From Acidimicrobiia bacterium (GTDB taxonomy: Bacteria; Actinomycetota; Acidimicrobiia; Acidimicrobiales; Acidimicrobilacustridaceae): 16,595 nt of DNA. Both the position numbers and the translations under genes were made by a program. The DNA is taken from NCBI GenBank assembly GCA_016462055.1, contig JAEMTX010000020.1, positions 1 to 16,595 on the forward strand, read 5' to 3'. Below, in pieces: positions 6,170-13,694 of the stretch (its first letter is position 1; each line of letters begins with the position of its first letter). A model generated the notes under the pieces. It searched no databases. It saw only the letters and a program-made list of their open reading frames with translations, and was not told where the DNA came from.

Positions 6170-7734
6170 GAAGACGGCGCGAATCGCAGAAGCGAGGCGT
6201 GCTCGAAGTACCGATCGCCATTCCCAGCCAGCAGCAGTTGTGGAGCTCGTACCGTTGAGAGAGCGTCGATCAGGCCGGAACATTTTCCTTCGAAGGTCTT
6301 ATACGCATCACTCCAAACGACAAAGACTGTGTGAGTCGATCCGGCTTGGCTGAGAACGCTTCTCGCAAATGCTGCAGGATCCGAGGCTTTATTTCGATCG
6401 CCGTAATCGACCCAATCGACGAATTGACCATTTTCGTAGGCGGGATAGGAAATAAATGTAAGCCCCGCTGGCATCACCCGAACTCCTGCAGGTCCCAACT
6501 GGTCGGGACAGAAGACAACAATGTCGCCAGCCTTCGCTGCCGTTGCCACCTCCTCGCCGAATTCCTTTAGTTGTGTGCGGTTATCGAACACGTTCCAGAC
6601 CGCGCCAACGGACAGCAACAGACACATCGCCGCAACGACGCCGAATCGAATCCATCTTGATGCGAAGCAGGAGATGCCAGCGGCGGTGATGACTGCCAAA
6701 AACGGGAAAATTACTGCGGTATAACGACCGGCGAATGCGTTGTTGGCAACGAACGAAATCGACGTGCCGATGACAAAGGTGAATGCAGCGATCCACGCCG
6801 CTCCCCTGAACTGTCGTCGCGTCCGCAGGTCGAGAGCTGTTGTTCTGCGATCCACTGCGAAGCCGAAGACTCCCAACACGAGCGCCATTGCGATCAGAAC
6901 CGCTACCAACCCCCGCTCCCCGTAATTTCCGCCGCCGTTGTCAGCCAACGTCCATGCCAAGGCCGTGGTTGGCCTCGTGGCGGGCGCCCAAGGAGTTCCG
7001 GTGTGTGCTGCCTGGTAAAGCATTGTTGGAAGCCAAGGAAGAAACACCAAGCCAGCGGCAATAAGTGCGAGAACGAGACCGATCCACGATCGTCGGACAA
7101 CGCGATCCGGCGTCCTCCAGACTTTCCAGACGCCCGTCAGGCCCAAAGCTGCGAGAAGCCAGAGACTCCAGTAGTGGGTGTACAGCAACAACGCCGCAAC
7201 GACTGCAATCGCAATGAACCTTGAGATCGTTGCTTTCCCTCGGTCGATCACATCATCGATCAAGAGCCAACCGATGACAACGAGGAGCATTACAAGTGAA
7301 TACATCCTCGCTTCGTTCGAATAGCGCACCGCAAAGGGTGAAACTGCGACGACTGCGACCGCTATCCAGCCCAGCGTTGGTCCGCCCTTACGTCGAGCGA
7401 TTATCCAAATCAACGGAAGCGTCAAAACCCCGAAGAACCCGGAGAGGCTTCGCGAGGCGACGTCACCAGAGCCAAAAAGTTCCATCCACCCGTGAAGAAA
7501 GAAATAATAGAGAGGCGGATGACCATCGTGTTTGAGGTACTCCGCGATCTGACCCAAGGGCGCATTCGCTATGTTGACGGTAAGCGCCTCATCGAGCCAT
7601 AGGCTGGAACGAGTGAAGAATCGAGTGACGAGACCTATCGCCACGGCCACAATTGCGAGGGCAACGATCTCAGGACGAGCACTTTCCTCAGTTGCTGTGG
7701 TTGTTTTTCCTGAATCTTCGTCGTTCATGCCCAT
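6166..7734 (-). CDS. GT-C membrane glycosyltransferase (PMT/ArnT-like, GT39-type)
   Basis: A polytopic membrane protein of about 522 residues. After a short hydrophilic N-terminus and a first helix at about 21-40 comes LWLDEAL (45-51); the Asp48-Glu49 pair in the first extracytoplasmic loop is the usual catalytic site of PMT/ArnT-like enzymes. HDGHPPLYYFFLHG (69-82) is another hallmark of this group. About ten helices follow, and the last 138 or so residues form a soluble extracytoplasmic domain. The enzyme should move a sugar from a polyprenyl-phosphate donor to a lipid, glycan or protein acceptor; which one is not readable. The open frame reaches 8076, but that would run antisense through the start of the divergent flavoprotein gene. 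Candidate starts are ATG 7821, 7734 and 7728, none with a clear ribosome site; 7734 leaves room for a divergent promoter. Confidence 0.83.
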   Translation of the reverse strand: MGMNDEDSGKTTTATEESARPEIVALAIVAVAIGLVTRFFTRSSLWLDEALTVNIANAPLGQIAEYLKHDGHPPLYYFFLHGWMELFGSGDVASRSLSGFFGVLTLPLIWIIARRKGGPTLGWIAVAVVAVSPFAVRYSNEARMYSLVMLLVVIGWLLIDDVIDRGKATISRFIAIAVVAALLLYTHYWSLWLLAALGLTGVWKVWRTPDRVVRRSWIGLVLALIAAGLVFLPWLPTMLYQAAHTGTPWAPATRPTTALAWTLADNGGGNYGERGLVAVLIAMALVLGVFGFAVDRRTTALDLRTRRQFRGAAWIAAFTFVIGTSISFVANNAFAGRYTAVIFPFLAVITAAGISCFASRWIRFGVVAAMCLLLSVGAVWNVFDNRTQLKEFGEEVATAAKAGDIVVFCPDQLGPAGVRVMPAGLTFISYPAYENGQFVDWVDYGDRNKASDPAAFARSVLSQAGSTHTVFVVWSDAYKTFEGKCSGLIDALSTVRAPQLLLAGNGDRYFEHASLLRFAPSS

Positions 7735-7836
7735 GAAGGGTACCGCTGCTCTTTGCCTCGGATGGCCACCCGGATCATCACTAGTCAATGATGGCTTCAC
7801 TACACTCAGGACGTCCCTCATTGCGAAAGTGGTCTG
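7735..7836. promoter_or_regulatory. Divergent intergenic region of the glycan locus
   Basis: About 100 bases separate the two divergent operons and should hold both promoters. TACACT at 7801-7806 could be a rightward -10 box, but no good -35 lies 16-18 bases before it. On the minus strand TTGACT (7788-7783) could be a leftward -35, without a convincing -10. TCATC-ACTAGT-CAATGA at 7775-7791 is an imperfect palindrome around ACTAGT and may be an operator. If the leftward gene starts at 7821 instead of 7734, the gap shrinks to 15 bases and these elements lie in coding sequence. Confidence 0.35.
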
Positions 7837-9423
7837 ATGACGTCTCCCCCCGAAACCAGCAATCGAACGCACCCAACGGTCGTGATTATCGGCGCCGGGC
7901 CAGCAGGACTTACCGCTGCGTTCGAGCTCTCGAAGGCTGGCCGATTGAGCACCGTGCTTGAGGCGACCGACATGGTCGGGGGCATTTCTCGCACCGTCGA
8001 ACGCGATGGCTGGCGTTTTGATCTCGGCGGCCACCGGTTCTTCACCAAGGTTCAACCAGTCGAGGACCTCTGGCACGAAATTCTTCCCGACGAAGATTTC
8101 CTCATGCGACCTCGAATGAGTCGCATCTTTTACGACGGCAAGTACTTCGACTATCCGCTTAAAGCATCAAACGCTCTCAAGAACCTCGGAATAATCGAAG
8201 CCGTTCGTTGCGTCGCGTCATACTTCTGGGCCCGGGCGAAGGTGAGCCTCTCCAAACTTCTTGGTCGCCATAAGCCCGAGACCAGTCTCCAAGACTGGAT
8301 CACGAACCGCTTCGGGAAGCGTCTGTTCGATCACTTCTTCAAGACCTATAACGAAAAAGTATGGGGTGTTCCGGCGAGCGCCCTGCAGGCCGACTGGGCT
8401 GCGCAACGCATCAAGAACATGTCTCTGTGGAATGCCGGTATGAACGCCATCCTCGAGACAATCCCCAGTTGGGTCCCATTTGTCCACGCTGGAAAATCAA
8501 CCGACATCACCTCACTGATCGAAGAATTTCAGTACCCCAAATACGGTCCTGGGATGATGTGGGAGGCCGCAAGAGACAAAGTCGTCCTCGCAGGCTCAAC
8601 CGTTCTGATGGAACACAAGGTCACACGCATTGAACATCGTGAGGGTCGGGCTATTTCGGTCACAACAAAGAGTGCGAGCGGATCGACAACATTCGAGTGC
8701 GACGAGATCATCTCGTCGATGCCGATGTCGTCGCTTCTGAAAGCGATGGATCCGCCGCCACCTGCCGACGTACTATTCGCAGCAAACGATCTGCGTTATC
8801 GAGATTTCCTTACTGTTGCACTCGTTGTCCCGGAGAGCGTTGGGTTCCCGGACAACTGGATCTACATCCACTCACCTGCGGTGATCGTCGGCCGAATTCA
8901 GAACTTTGGGTCTTGGTCTCCCTACATGGTGAAAGAAGGCCGAACCTGTCTCGGCCTCGAATACTTTGTTTTCGAAGGTGACAAGATTTGGAACACCTCG
9001 GACGAGGAACTTGTTGCGCTGGCCACTCGCGAACTTGAATCAATTGGACTCATTGAGTCCGGTCGGGTCGAGGCTGGCTATGTGGTTCGCGTCCCTAAGG
9101 CCTATCCGTTCTACGACGAGCGGTACAAGGCCAATGTTGAGAAACTTCGAGAGTGGATTAACGAATGCGCTCCAAACGTGCGTCCCGTGGGTCGAAACGG
9201 CATGCATCGCTACAACAACCAAGACCATTCGATGTACACCGCGATGCTTACAGTCGAAAACATCGTAAATGACTCTTCCCATGACGTTTGGGAGGTCAAT
9301 GTCGACGAGGAATATCACGAGGAGAAGGCTCCCGCCTCCGGTGCTGGTACTGGTCGAGATGCGCCAGTGATCGAGCGTGACGCGTTCGAACGCGATCACC
9401 CCGTCCATCAATCGCCGTCCTAA
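7837..9423 (+). CDS. FAD-dependent oxidoreductase, UDP-galactopyranose mutase/HemY-like, unknown substrate
   Basis: A 528-residue soluble flavoprotein. The FAD-binding Rossmann motif VVIIGAGPAGLTAAFELSKAG is near the N-terminus (the GAGPAG core is 19-24), followed by GGISRT (48-53) and FDLGGHRFFT (61-70). The C-terminal flavin-contact motif GMHRYNNQDHSM is at 455-466. These belong to a large NAD(P)/FAD family often found beside glycosyltransferase genes; it is related to UDP-galactopyranose mutase and protoporphyrinogen oxidase but, as far as I know, has no assigned reaction. By context it may rearrange or oxidise a nucleotide or lipid-linked sugar. Residues about 495-528 form a polar, probably disordered tail. 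ATG 7837 is preceded by AAAGTGG, a weak ribosome site. The next gene starts seven bases after its stop, indicating an operon. Confidence 0.85.
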   Translation: MTSPPETSNRTHPTVVIIGAGPAGLTAAFELSKAGRLSTVLEATDMVGGISRTVERDGWRFDLGGHRFFTKVQPVEDLWHEILPDEDFLMRPRMSRIFYDGKYFDYPLKASNALKNLGIIEAVRCVASYFWARAKVSLSKLLGRHKPETSLQDWITNRFGKRLFDHFFKTYNEKVWGVPASALQADWAAQRIKNMSLWNAGMNAILETIPSWVPFVHAGKSTDITSLIEEFQYPKYGPGMMWEAARDKVVLAGSTVLMEHKVTRIEHREGRAISVTTKSASGSTTFECDEIISSMPMSSLLKAMDPPPPADVLFAANDLRYRDFLTVALVVPESVGFPDNWIYIHSPAVIVGRIQNFGSWSPYMVKEGRTCLGLEYFVFEGDKIWNTSDEELVALATRELESIGLIESGRVEAGYVVRVPKAYPFYDERYKANVEKLREWINECAPNVRPVGRNGMHRYNNQDHSMYTAMLTVENIVNDSSHDVWEVNVDEEYHEEKAPASGAGTGRDAPVIERDAFERDHPVHQSPS

Positions 9424-9430
9424 GCGCCAA

Positions 9431-10603
9431 ATGCACTCCGCAGCTTCGGTCGACGACATCACTGCGCTTGCACTAGCTGCAGGAATCCAGCGTGTGCATG
9501 TTCTTGCGTGGCGTGACCTTGTCGATATTGAAGCGGGCGGTTCTGAGTTGCATGCAGCGAGAGTGCTCTCGCTTTGGTCAGAAGCCGGCCTTGTGGTGTC
9601 TATGCGCACCTCCTATGCACAAGGCCATCCCTACGAAGGCACTCGCGATGGATACCGGATCGTTCGCAAGCACGGTCGGTTCATGGTCTTTCCGACGACG
9701 GTCATCAGCGAGATTCTTGGCAGCCTTGGGCCTCGAGACGCAATTGTCGAGATCTGGAACGGTGTCCCTTTCCTCACGCCCCTCTGGGCGCGCGGGCCCC
9801 GATCTACATGGATTCATCACGTACACCGCGACATGTGGGAGATCGTCCTCGAGCCCGGCTTAGCGAAGGCTGGCAAATTCTTCGAACATCGATTGGCGCC
9901 TCCGCTTTACCGTCGCACGCCCATCGTCACGCTCTCTGAATCAAGCCGGTCAGAGATCGTTGAGTATCTGAGACTCCCCGCCGCCAACGTGCGCGTGGTT
10001 CCTCCTGGCATCGACGAGCACTTTCACCCCAGCGGTGGAAAATCCTCAACTCCTCTCGTTGTTTCGGTTGGACGATTTATGCCTTCGAAGCGATTCGACG
10101 ATCTCATCGAATCCATGGTCGAAGTACAACGGTCAGTGCCCAACGTTGAACTTGTCATCGTTGGCGATGGTTACGAACGTCCCGCGCTGGAGGCTCAGAT
10201 TGCATCACTTGGCGCAAAGTCTTGGATCCGTCTCGCAGGACGAGTCTCAGACGAGGAACTTCTTTCGCTCTATCGACGTGCATGGGTTGTCGCCAGTGCG
10301 TCAATCGCTGAGGGGTGGGGAATGACCCTCACTGAGGCCGCCGGCTGCGCTACACCCTCTGTGGCCACTGATATTGCCGGGCATCGCGACTCAGTGGCAC
10401 CGAATTTGTCGGGTCTCCTCGCGCGTTCTCCGCGCGAGTTCACCGAATCTCTGGTGGCCGTACTCACCGACCAAACGTTGCGTGATCGACTCTCAGCAGG
10501 AGCGCTCCAGCACGCAGCGACCCTTACCTGGACAGCCACCGCATTAGGAACGTTCACTCCTCTAGCGGAAGACGCCCTTCGCCGCCACAAGGAGCATGCA
10601 TAG
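9431..10603 (+). CDS. GT4-type glycosyltransferase
   Basis: A 390-residue cytosolic or membrane-associated retaining glycosyltransferase with a GT-B fold. The N-terminal half has EAGGSELHAARVL (34-46), the glycine loop that faces the acceptor in this family. The C-terminal half begins with VSVGRFMPSKRFDDLI (211-226) and has EGWGMTLTEA (294-303), the EX7E motif (Glu294 and Glu302) that binds the nucleotide-sugar donor, then GCATPSVATDIAGHRD. I chose ATG 9431 rather than the in-frame ATG 9377, which lies inside the flavoprotein gene; no Shine-Dalgarno site is visible, so coupling to the upstream gene is likely. It probably adds a sugar to a lipid carrier or growing glycan used by the divergent GT-C enzymes. 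Donor and acceptor are unknown. Confidence 0.9.
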   Translation: MHSAASVDDITALALAAGIQRVHVLAWRDLVDIEAGGSELHAARVLSLWSEAGLVVSMRTSYAQGHPYEGTRDGYRIVRKHGRFMVFPTTVISEILGSLGPRDAIVEIWNGVPFLTPLWARGPRSTWIHHVHRDMWEIVLEPGLAKAGKFFEHRLAPPLYRRTPIVTLSESSRSEIVEYLRLPAANVRVVPPGIDEHFHPSGGKSSTPLVVSVGRFMPSKRFDDLIESMVEVQRSVPNVELVIVGDGYERPALEAQIASLGAKSWIRLAGRVSDEELLSLYRRAWVVASASIAEGWGMTLTEAAGCATPSVATDIAGHRDSVAPNLSGLLARSPREFTESLVAVLTDQTLRDRLSAGALQHAATLTWTATALGTFTPLAEDALRRHKEHA

Positions 10604-11283
10604 TGGCGCCACCAGTCGTCCTCGTACCTGGCTTCGCCACGTCTGCTTCGAGAACTTGGGGTGACAACGGTTGGATTGATCTGCTCGCTGACATCGGTCG
10701 CACCGCGTTCGCTCTTGATGTTCTTGGTTCAGGCTCCTGCGAGAAGCCGCATGATCCTGCGGCGTATGCAATGTTTGAACAACACCTGCTTGACCGTTTC
10801 CCGTCTGAGCCAGTCGACGCGATCGGATTCTCGCTTGGTGCTCGAACGCTCCTCACTTTGGCTGCCCTGCATCCCGATCGATTCAATTCGCTTATCGTTT
10901 CCGGTGTAGGCCGCAACCTGTTCGAACGCGATGCGACAGGCGAATCGATCGCATCAGCCATCGACGGGACCGGCGACAGCAACGACCCGACTGTTCGCTA
11001 TTTCGTGCAACTGGCAGAGGCGCCCGACCAAGATCCCTTGGCTCTCGCTGCGTTCATGCGCAGGCCTTCCGCCGTTCCGATGACTCCCGAGCTTTTAGGT
11101 GCGATCACCTGCCCTGTCCTTGTTGTTTTAGGCGACAAAGACTTCGCTGGCCCGGCCGATCCGCTCATGGACGCTCTACCCGGATCTCGCCTGGTCACGC
11201 TCCGAAACGTCGACCACTTCGCCACGCCCAAGGATTTCGGCTTCATAGACGCTGCTCTCAGCTTCCTCTCAACTCAGAACTGA
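10603..11283 (+). CDS. Alpha/beta hydrolase
   Basis: A 226-residue alpha/beta-hydrolase-fold protein without a signal peptide. The oxyanion-hole strand VVLVPGFATS is at 5-14. The nucleophile elbow is GFSLGAR (75-81), with Ser77 as nucleophile. The catalytic acid is Asp178 or Asp180 in LVVLGDKDFAGPAD, and the catalytic base is His205 in NVDHF. The cap region between about 103 and 165 is short. The reaction (esterase, thioesterase, lipase or other) cannot be read. The start is GTG 10603, sharing its G with the glycosyltransferase TAG stop, and AAGGAG lies eight bases upstream, which decides the start. Tight coupling suggests a role in the glycan pathway, such as deacylation or editing of an intermediate, but that is only inferred from position. 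Confidence 0.88.
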   Translation: MAPPVVLVPGFATSASRTWGDNGWIDLLADIGRTAFALDVLGSGSCEKPHDPAAYAMFEQHLLDRFPSEPVDAIGFSLGARTLLTLAALHPDRFNSLIVSGVGRNLFERDATGESIASAIDGTGDSNDPTVRYFVQLAEAPDQDPLALAAFMRRPSAVPMTPELLGAITCPVLVVLGDKDFAGPADPLMDALPGSRLVTLRNVDHFATPKDFGFIDAALSFLSTQN

Positions 11284-11335
11284 GTGCTCGCACGTGAGTA
11301 GCCAAGGCCAGGTTTCATCGTGGGCACCCAATTCC

Positions 11336-11386
11336 CGAAATCTGGCGATATCCGCACTAACTTATTAAAGCGGAAGTGATATTTCG
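11336..11386 (+). other. Imperfect inverted repeat in the 150-base gap before the membrane-protein gene
   Basis: CGAAAT (11336-11341) pairs with ATTTCG (11381-11386). Inside this, TCCGC (11351-11355) pairs with GCGGA (11370-11374) around an AT-rich 14-base loop; unpaired stretches of nine and six bases separate the two stems. It could be the end structure of the upstream operon, a leader structure of the downstream gene, or a protein-binding site. No T-run follows. The rest of the gap (11284-11433) holds only the ribosome site and no promoter I would defend. Confidence 0.3.
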
Positions 11387-11422
11387 TAAGCGCGGGAACT
11401 TTCACCCGGGCTCACCCAACAC

Positions 11423-11428
11423 AAGGAG
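11423..11428 (+). promoter_or_regulatory. Shine-Dalgarno site of the membrane-protein gene
   Basis: AAGGAG ends five bases before ATG 11434. It supports that start and therefore confirms that the Trp-rich motif is the true N-terminus of the protein. Confidence 0.75.
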
Positions 11429-11433
11429 CGTCC

Positions 11434-12147
11434 ATGAGCGACACATCCCAGGGTCCGGGCTGGTGGCAAGCCTCGGACGGCAAGTGGTATCCCCCGGAGC
11501 AAGCCCCCGGTGCAACACCTCAGCCGGCTGGCGGTCGACTTGATATCGGAGCTGCTCTTTCATACGGATGGGAGAAATTCGTTGCCAACCTGAGCACGAT
11601 GATCCTCATCGTCGCCATCTTCTTCGGCATTCAGTTTATCTTCAACATCGCTGTCCAGTTCCTCAAACCTAACGGCCTCATCGCTGGTCTGCTCGTCGCG
11701 GGTGTCCTCATCGCGATTGCCGTCTTTGTCGGTCTCATGATCGAAGCTGGGCTCATCCGTGCGGCACTGGCGATCACTGAAGGTCGCCCTCCAGAAGCAA
11801 GCATGATGTTCTCCACAGAACGACTTGTTCCATTCGCAATCGGAGCAGTCATCGTTGCCCTCTTGTCGTTCGTTGGTATTCTGGCGTGCTGTATCGGTTA
11901 CGTAGTGGTTCGATTGTTCCTTCTGTTCTGGGGATTTTACATTCTCGACCCCAAGCGCAATGACGAACCAGTCGACGCGATCAAGAATTCATACAACCTT
12001 GTAAGCAAGAACGCAGGCGATGTTCTTGTCTTTGCAATCGTTGTCGTTGTCATCAATATCGTTACGTGCGGTCTGGCAATTGGTGTTACCGAAATCGCTA
12101 CTGGCTATGCCTATAAGCAGCTCAACGGCGATCCCATCGCTGCTTGA
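11434..12147 (+). CDS. Multi-span membrane protein with N-terminal GWWQASDGKWYPPE motif
   Basis: A 237-residue protein of unknown function. Residues 7-23 (GPGWWQASDGKWYPPEQ) form a short Trp-rich motif like the actinobacterial DUF2510-type element that fronts many membrane proteins; this version I associate with Acidimicrobiia. A proline/glycine linker follows. The body begins LDIGAALSYGWEKF (36-49) and has hydrophobic segments at about 55-76, 82-112, 131-170 (probably two helices) and 196-222. The cytoplasmic segment DAIKNSYNLVSKNAGD (181-196) resembles the repeated motif of YciC/DUF975-like membrane proteins. The family function is unknown to me. The gene has its own ribosome site and a strong terminator behind it, so it is probably transcribed alone. 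Confidence 0.85.
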   Translation: MSDTSQGPGWWQASDGKWYPPEQAPGATPQPAGGRLDIGAALSYGWEKFVANLSTMILIVAIFFGIQFIFNIAVQFLKPNGLIAGLLVAGVLIAIAVFVGLMIEAGLIRAALAITEGRPPEASMMFSTERLVPFAIGAVIVALLSFVGILACCIGYVVVRLFLLFWGFYILDPKRNDEPVDAIKNSYNLVSKNAGDVLVFAIVVVVINIVTCGLAIGVTEIATGYAYKQLNGDPIAA

Positions 12148-12164
12148 TTGAGCTTTTGCTTCAC

Positions 12165-12195
12165 AAAAGGCCCCTGTCTCTGACAGGGGCCTTTT
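12165..12195. terminator. Bidirectional intrinsic terminator
   Basis: A perfect 14-base-pair stem (AAAAGGCCCCTGTC against GACAGGGGCCTTTT) encloses a three-base TCT loop. The four A/T pairs at the base give a T-run for transcription in either direction. It sits between convergent genes, 17 bases after the membrane-protein stop and 21 bases from the gltD stop, so it can end both messages. Confidence 0.9.
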
Positions 12196-12216
12196 CGCGT
12201 GCAGTAAAAAATGTGA

Positions 12217-13680
12217 TTAACGCAGTGGAACTGCAAAGGTGTCGATCGGAGCCGGAAGTGATGTAGTTCCAGTCAGCCAAGTGTCAACAGATGCTGCGAC
12301 CGAGCGCCCTTCGGCGATTGCCCAGACGATGAGGCTTTGTCCTCTGCCCATATCGCCAGCAACGAAAACGCCGTCGACGTTGGTAGCCCAAGCCTCGTCG
12401 CGAGCGACGTTGCCCCGTTCATCAATGGCGACGCCGAGCTGATCCAACAGCCCACCTTGTTCGGGTCCAACGAAGCCCATAGACAGAAAGACGAGTTCGC
12501 AGGGAAGTTCGAATTCTGAGCCTTCTACGGCTTCGAACGACGGTCTTCCATCGACAATTCCGGAAACCACTTCGACAGCGCGAAGACCGCGAAGGTTGCC
12601 CTGATCATCGCCAAGGAATTCGAGCGTGTTGACTGCGTAGACCCGATCGCCGCCCTCTTCGTGAGCTGAGGATGTTCGATAGACAATCGGCCACGTCGGC
12701 CATGGGTTTTCGCTGGGTCGGGAATCGCCCGGTCGAGACATAATCTCAAATTGATGCACAGAGGCAGCACCCTGGCGGTGAGAGGTGCCAAGACAATCAG
12801 CACCAGTGTCGCCACCACCGATAATGACAACCCGTTTCCCTTCGGCGTGGATTGGACTGCGATCGAGATCGCCTTCTTGTACACGATTGGCCAAGGGGAG
12901 AAATTCCATTGCCTGGTGAACACCGTTGAACTCCCGGCCCGGAATTGCAAGATCTCGGGCCGCCGTAGCTCCTCCTGCGAGCACCAATGCATCGAACTCA
13001 GCTCGGAGCTGTTCACCCGTGATGTCGACGCCGACGTTGCTATTGCAACGGAACTCGACGCCTTCGGCCTCGAGTTGAGCCAGCCGCCGATCGAGATGGC
13101 TTTTTTCCATCTTAAATTCCGGGATGCCGTATCGAAGGAGTCCGCCAGGACGGTCTGCACGTTCGAACACCACAACATCGTGTCCGGCTCGAGCCAATTG
13201 CTGAGCCACTGTTAGACCAGCAGGACCAGACCCAATGACTGCGACTCGTTGGCCGGTGCGCACTGTTGGAAGTTGAGGCTCAATCCATCCCTCGGACCAA
13301 GCTCGATCGATGATCTCGACCTCAACCTGCTTGATGGTTACAGGATCCTGATTGATGCCAACTACGCAAGCCGCTTCACAAGGAGCAGGACAAAGTCGCC
13401 CGGTGAACTCGGGAAAGTTGTTTGTCGCGTGAAGCCGATCAATGGCGTCTCGCCACCGATCGTGGAAAACGAGATCGTTCCAATCGGGAATCAGATTTCC
13501 GAGAGGGCAGCCGTTATTGCAGAACGGGATTCCGCAATCCATGCATCGGCTTGCCTGTTCACGAACCTTTGCGATCGGAAAATTTTCGTAGACCTCGCGC
13601 CAATCTCGAAGGCGGACCGGTACCTCTCGCCGCGAAGGAAGTTCACGATCATGTTTCAGAAAACCACTTGAGTCACCCAT
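12217..13680 (-). CDS. gltD: Glutamate synthase (NADPH) small subunit
   Basis: The 487-residue beta subunit of bacterial glutamate synthase, which takes electrons from NADPH and passes them through FAD and iron-sulfur clusters to the large subunit. The N-terminal cluster region has CMDCGIPFCNNGCP (Cys46, Cys49, Cys54, Cys58) and CPAPCEAAC (Cys97, Cys101, Cys105), enough for two [4Fe-4S] clusters. The FAD site is VAVIGSGPAGL (about 146-156) and the NADPH-site glycine motif is VVIIGGGDTGAD (about 284-295). VFVAGDMGRGQSLIVWAI near the C-terminus closes the flavin site. Length matches the family. It lies 12 bases downstream of gltB with its own strong ribosome site, forming a gltBD operon. Confidence 0.97.
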   Translation of the reverse strand: MGDSSGFLKHDRELPSRREVPVRLRDWREVYENFPIAKVREQASRCMDCGIPFCNNGCPLGNLIPDWNDLVFHDRWRDAIDRLHATNNFPEFTGRLCPAPCEAACVVGINQDPVTIKQVEVEIIDRAWSEGWIEPQLPTVRTGQRVAVIGSGPAGLTVAQQLARAGHDVVVFERADRPGGLLRYGIPEFKMEKSHLDRRLAQLEAEGVEFRCNSNVGVDITGEQLRAEFDALVLAGGATAARDLAIPGREFNGVHQAMEFLPLANRVQEGDLDRSPIHAEGKRVVIIGGGDTGADCLGTSHRQGAASVHQFEIMSRPGDSRPSENPWPTWPIVYRTSSAHEEGGDRVYAVNTLEFLGDDQGNLRGLRAVEVVSGIVDGRPSFEAVEGSEFELPCELVFLSMGFVGPEQGGLLDQLGVAIDERGNVARDEAWATNVDGVFVAGDMGRGQSLIVWAIAEGRSVAASVDTWLTGTTSLPAPIDTFAVPLR

Positions 13681-13686
13681 GACGAT

Positions 13687-13694
13687 CCCTCCTT
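13687..13694 (-). promoter_or_regulatory. Shine-Dalgarno site of gltD
   Basis: On the minus strand AAGGAGGG starts within the gltB stop codon (TAA) and ends six bases before the gltD ATG at 13680. It fixes the start and couples the two subunits. Confidence 0.8.

Noticed and set aside
7735..8076. Upstream extension of the GT-C frame into the flavoprotein gene
   Set aside because: The extension is hydrophilic, shows no family similarity and is antisense to the FAD-binding motif of the flavoprotein, so the gene must start near 7734 or at most 7821.
12525..13178. 217-residue minus-strand frame inside gltD
   Set aside because: It is a different frame of the same strand within an intact gltD whose own frame carries all cofactor motifs.
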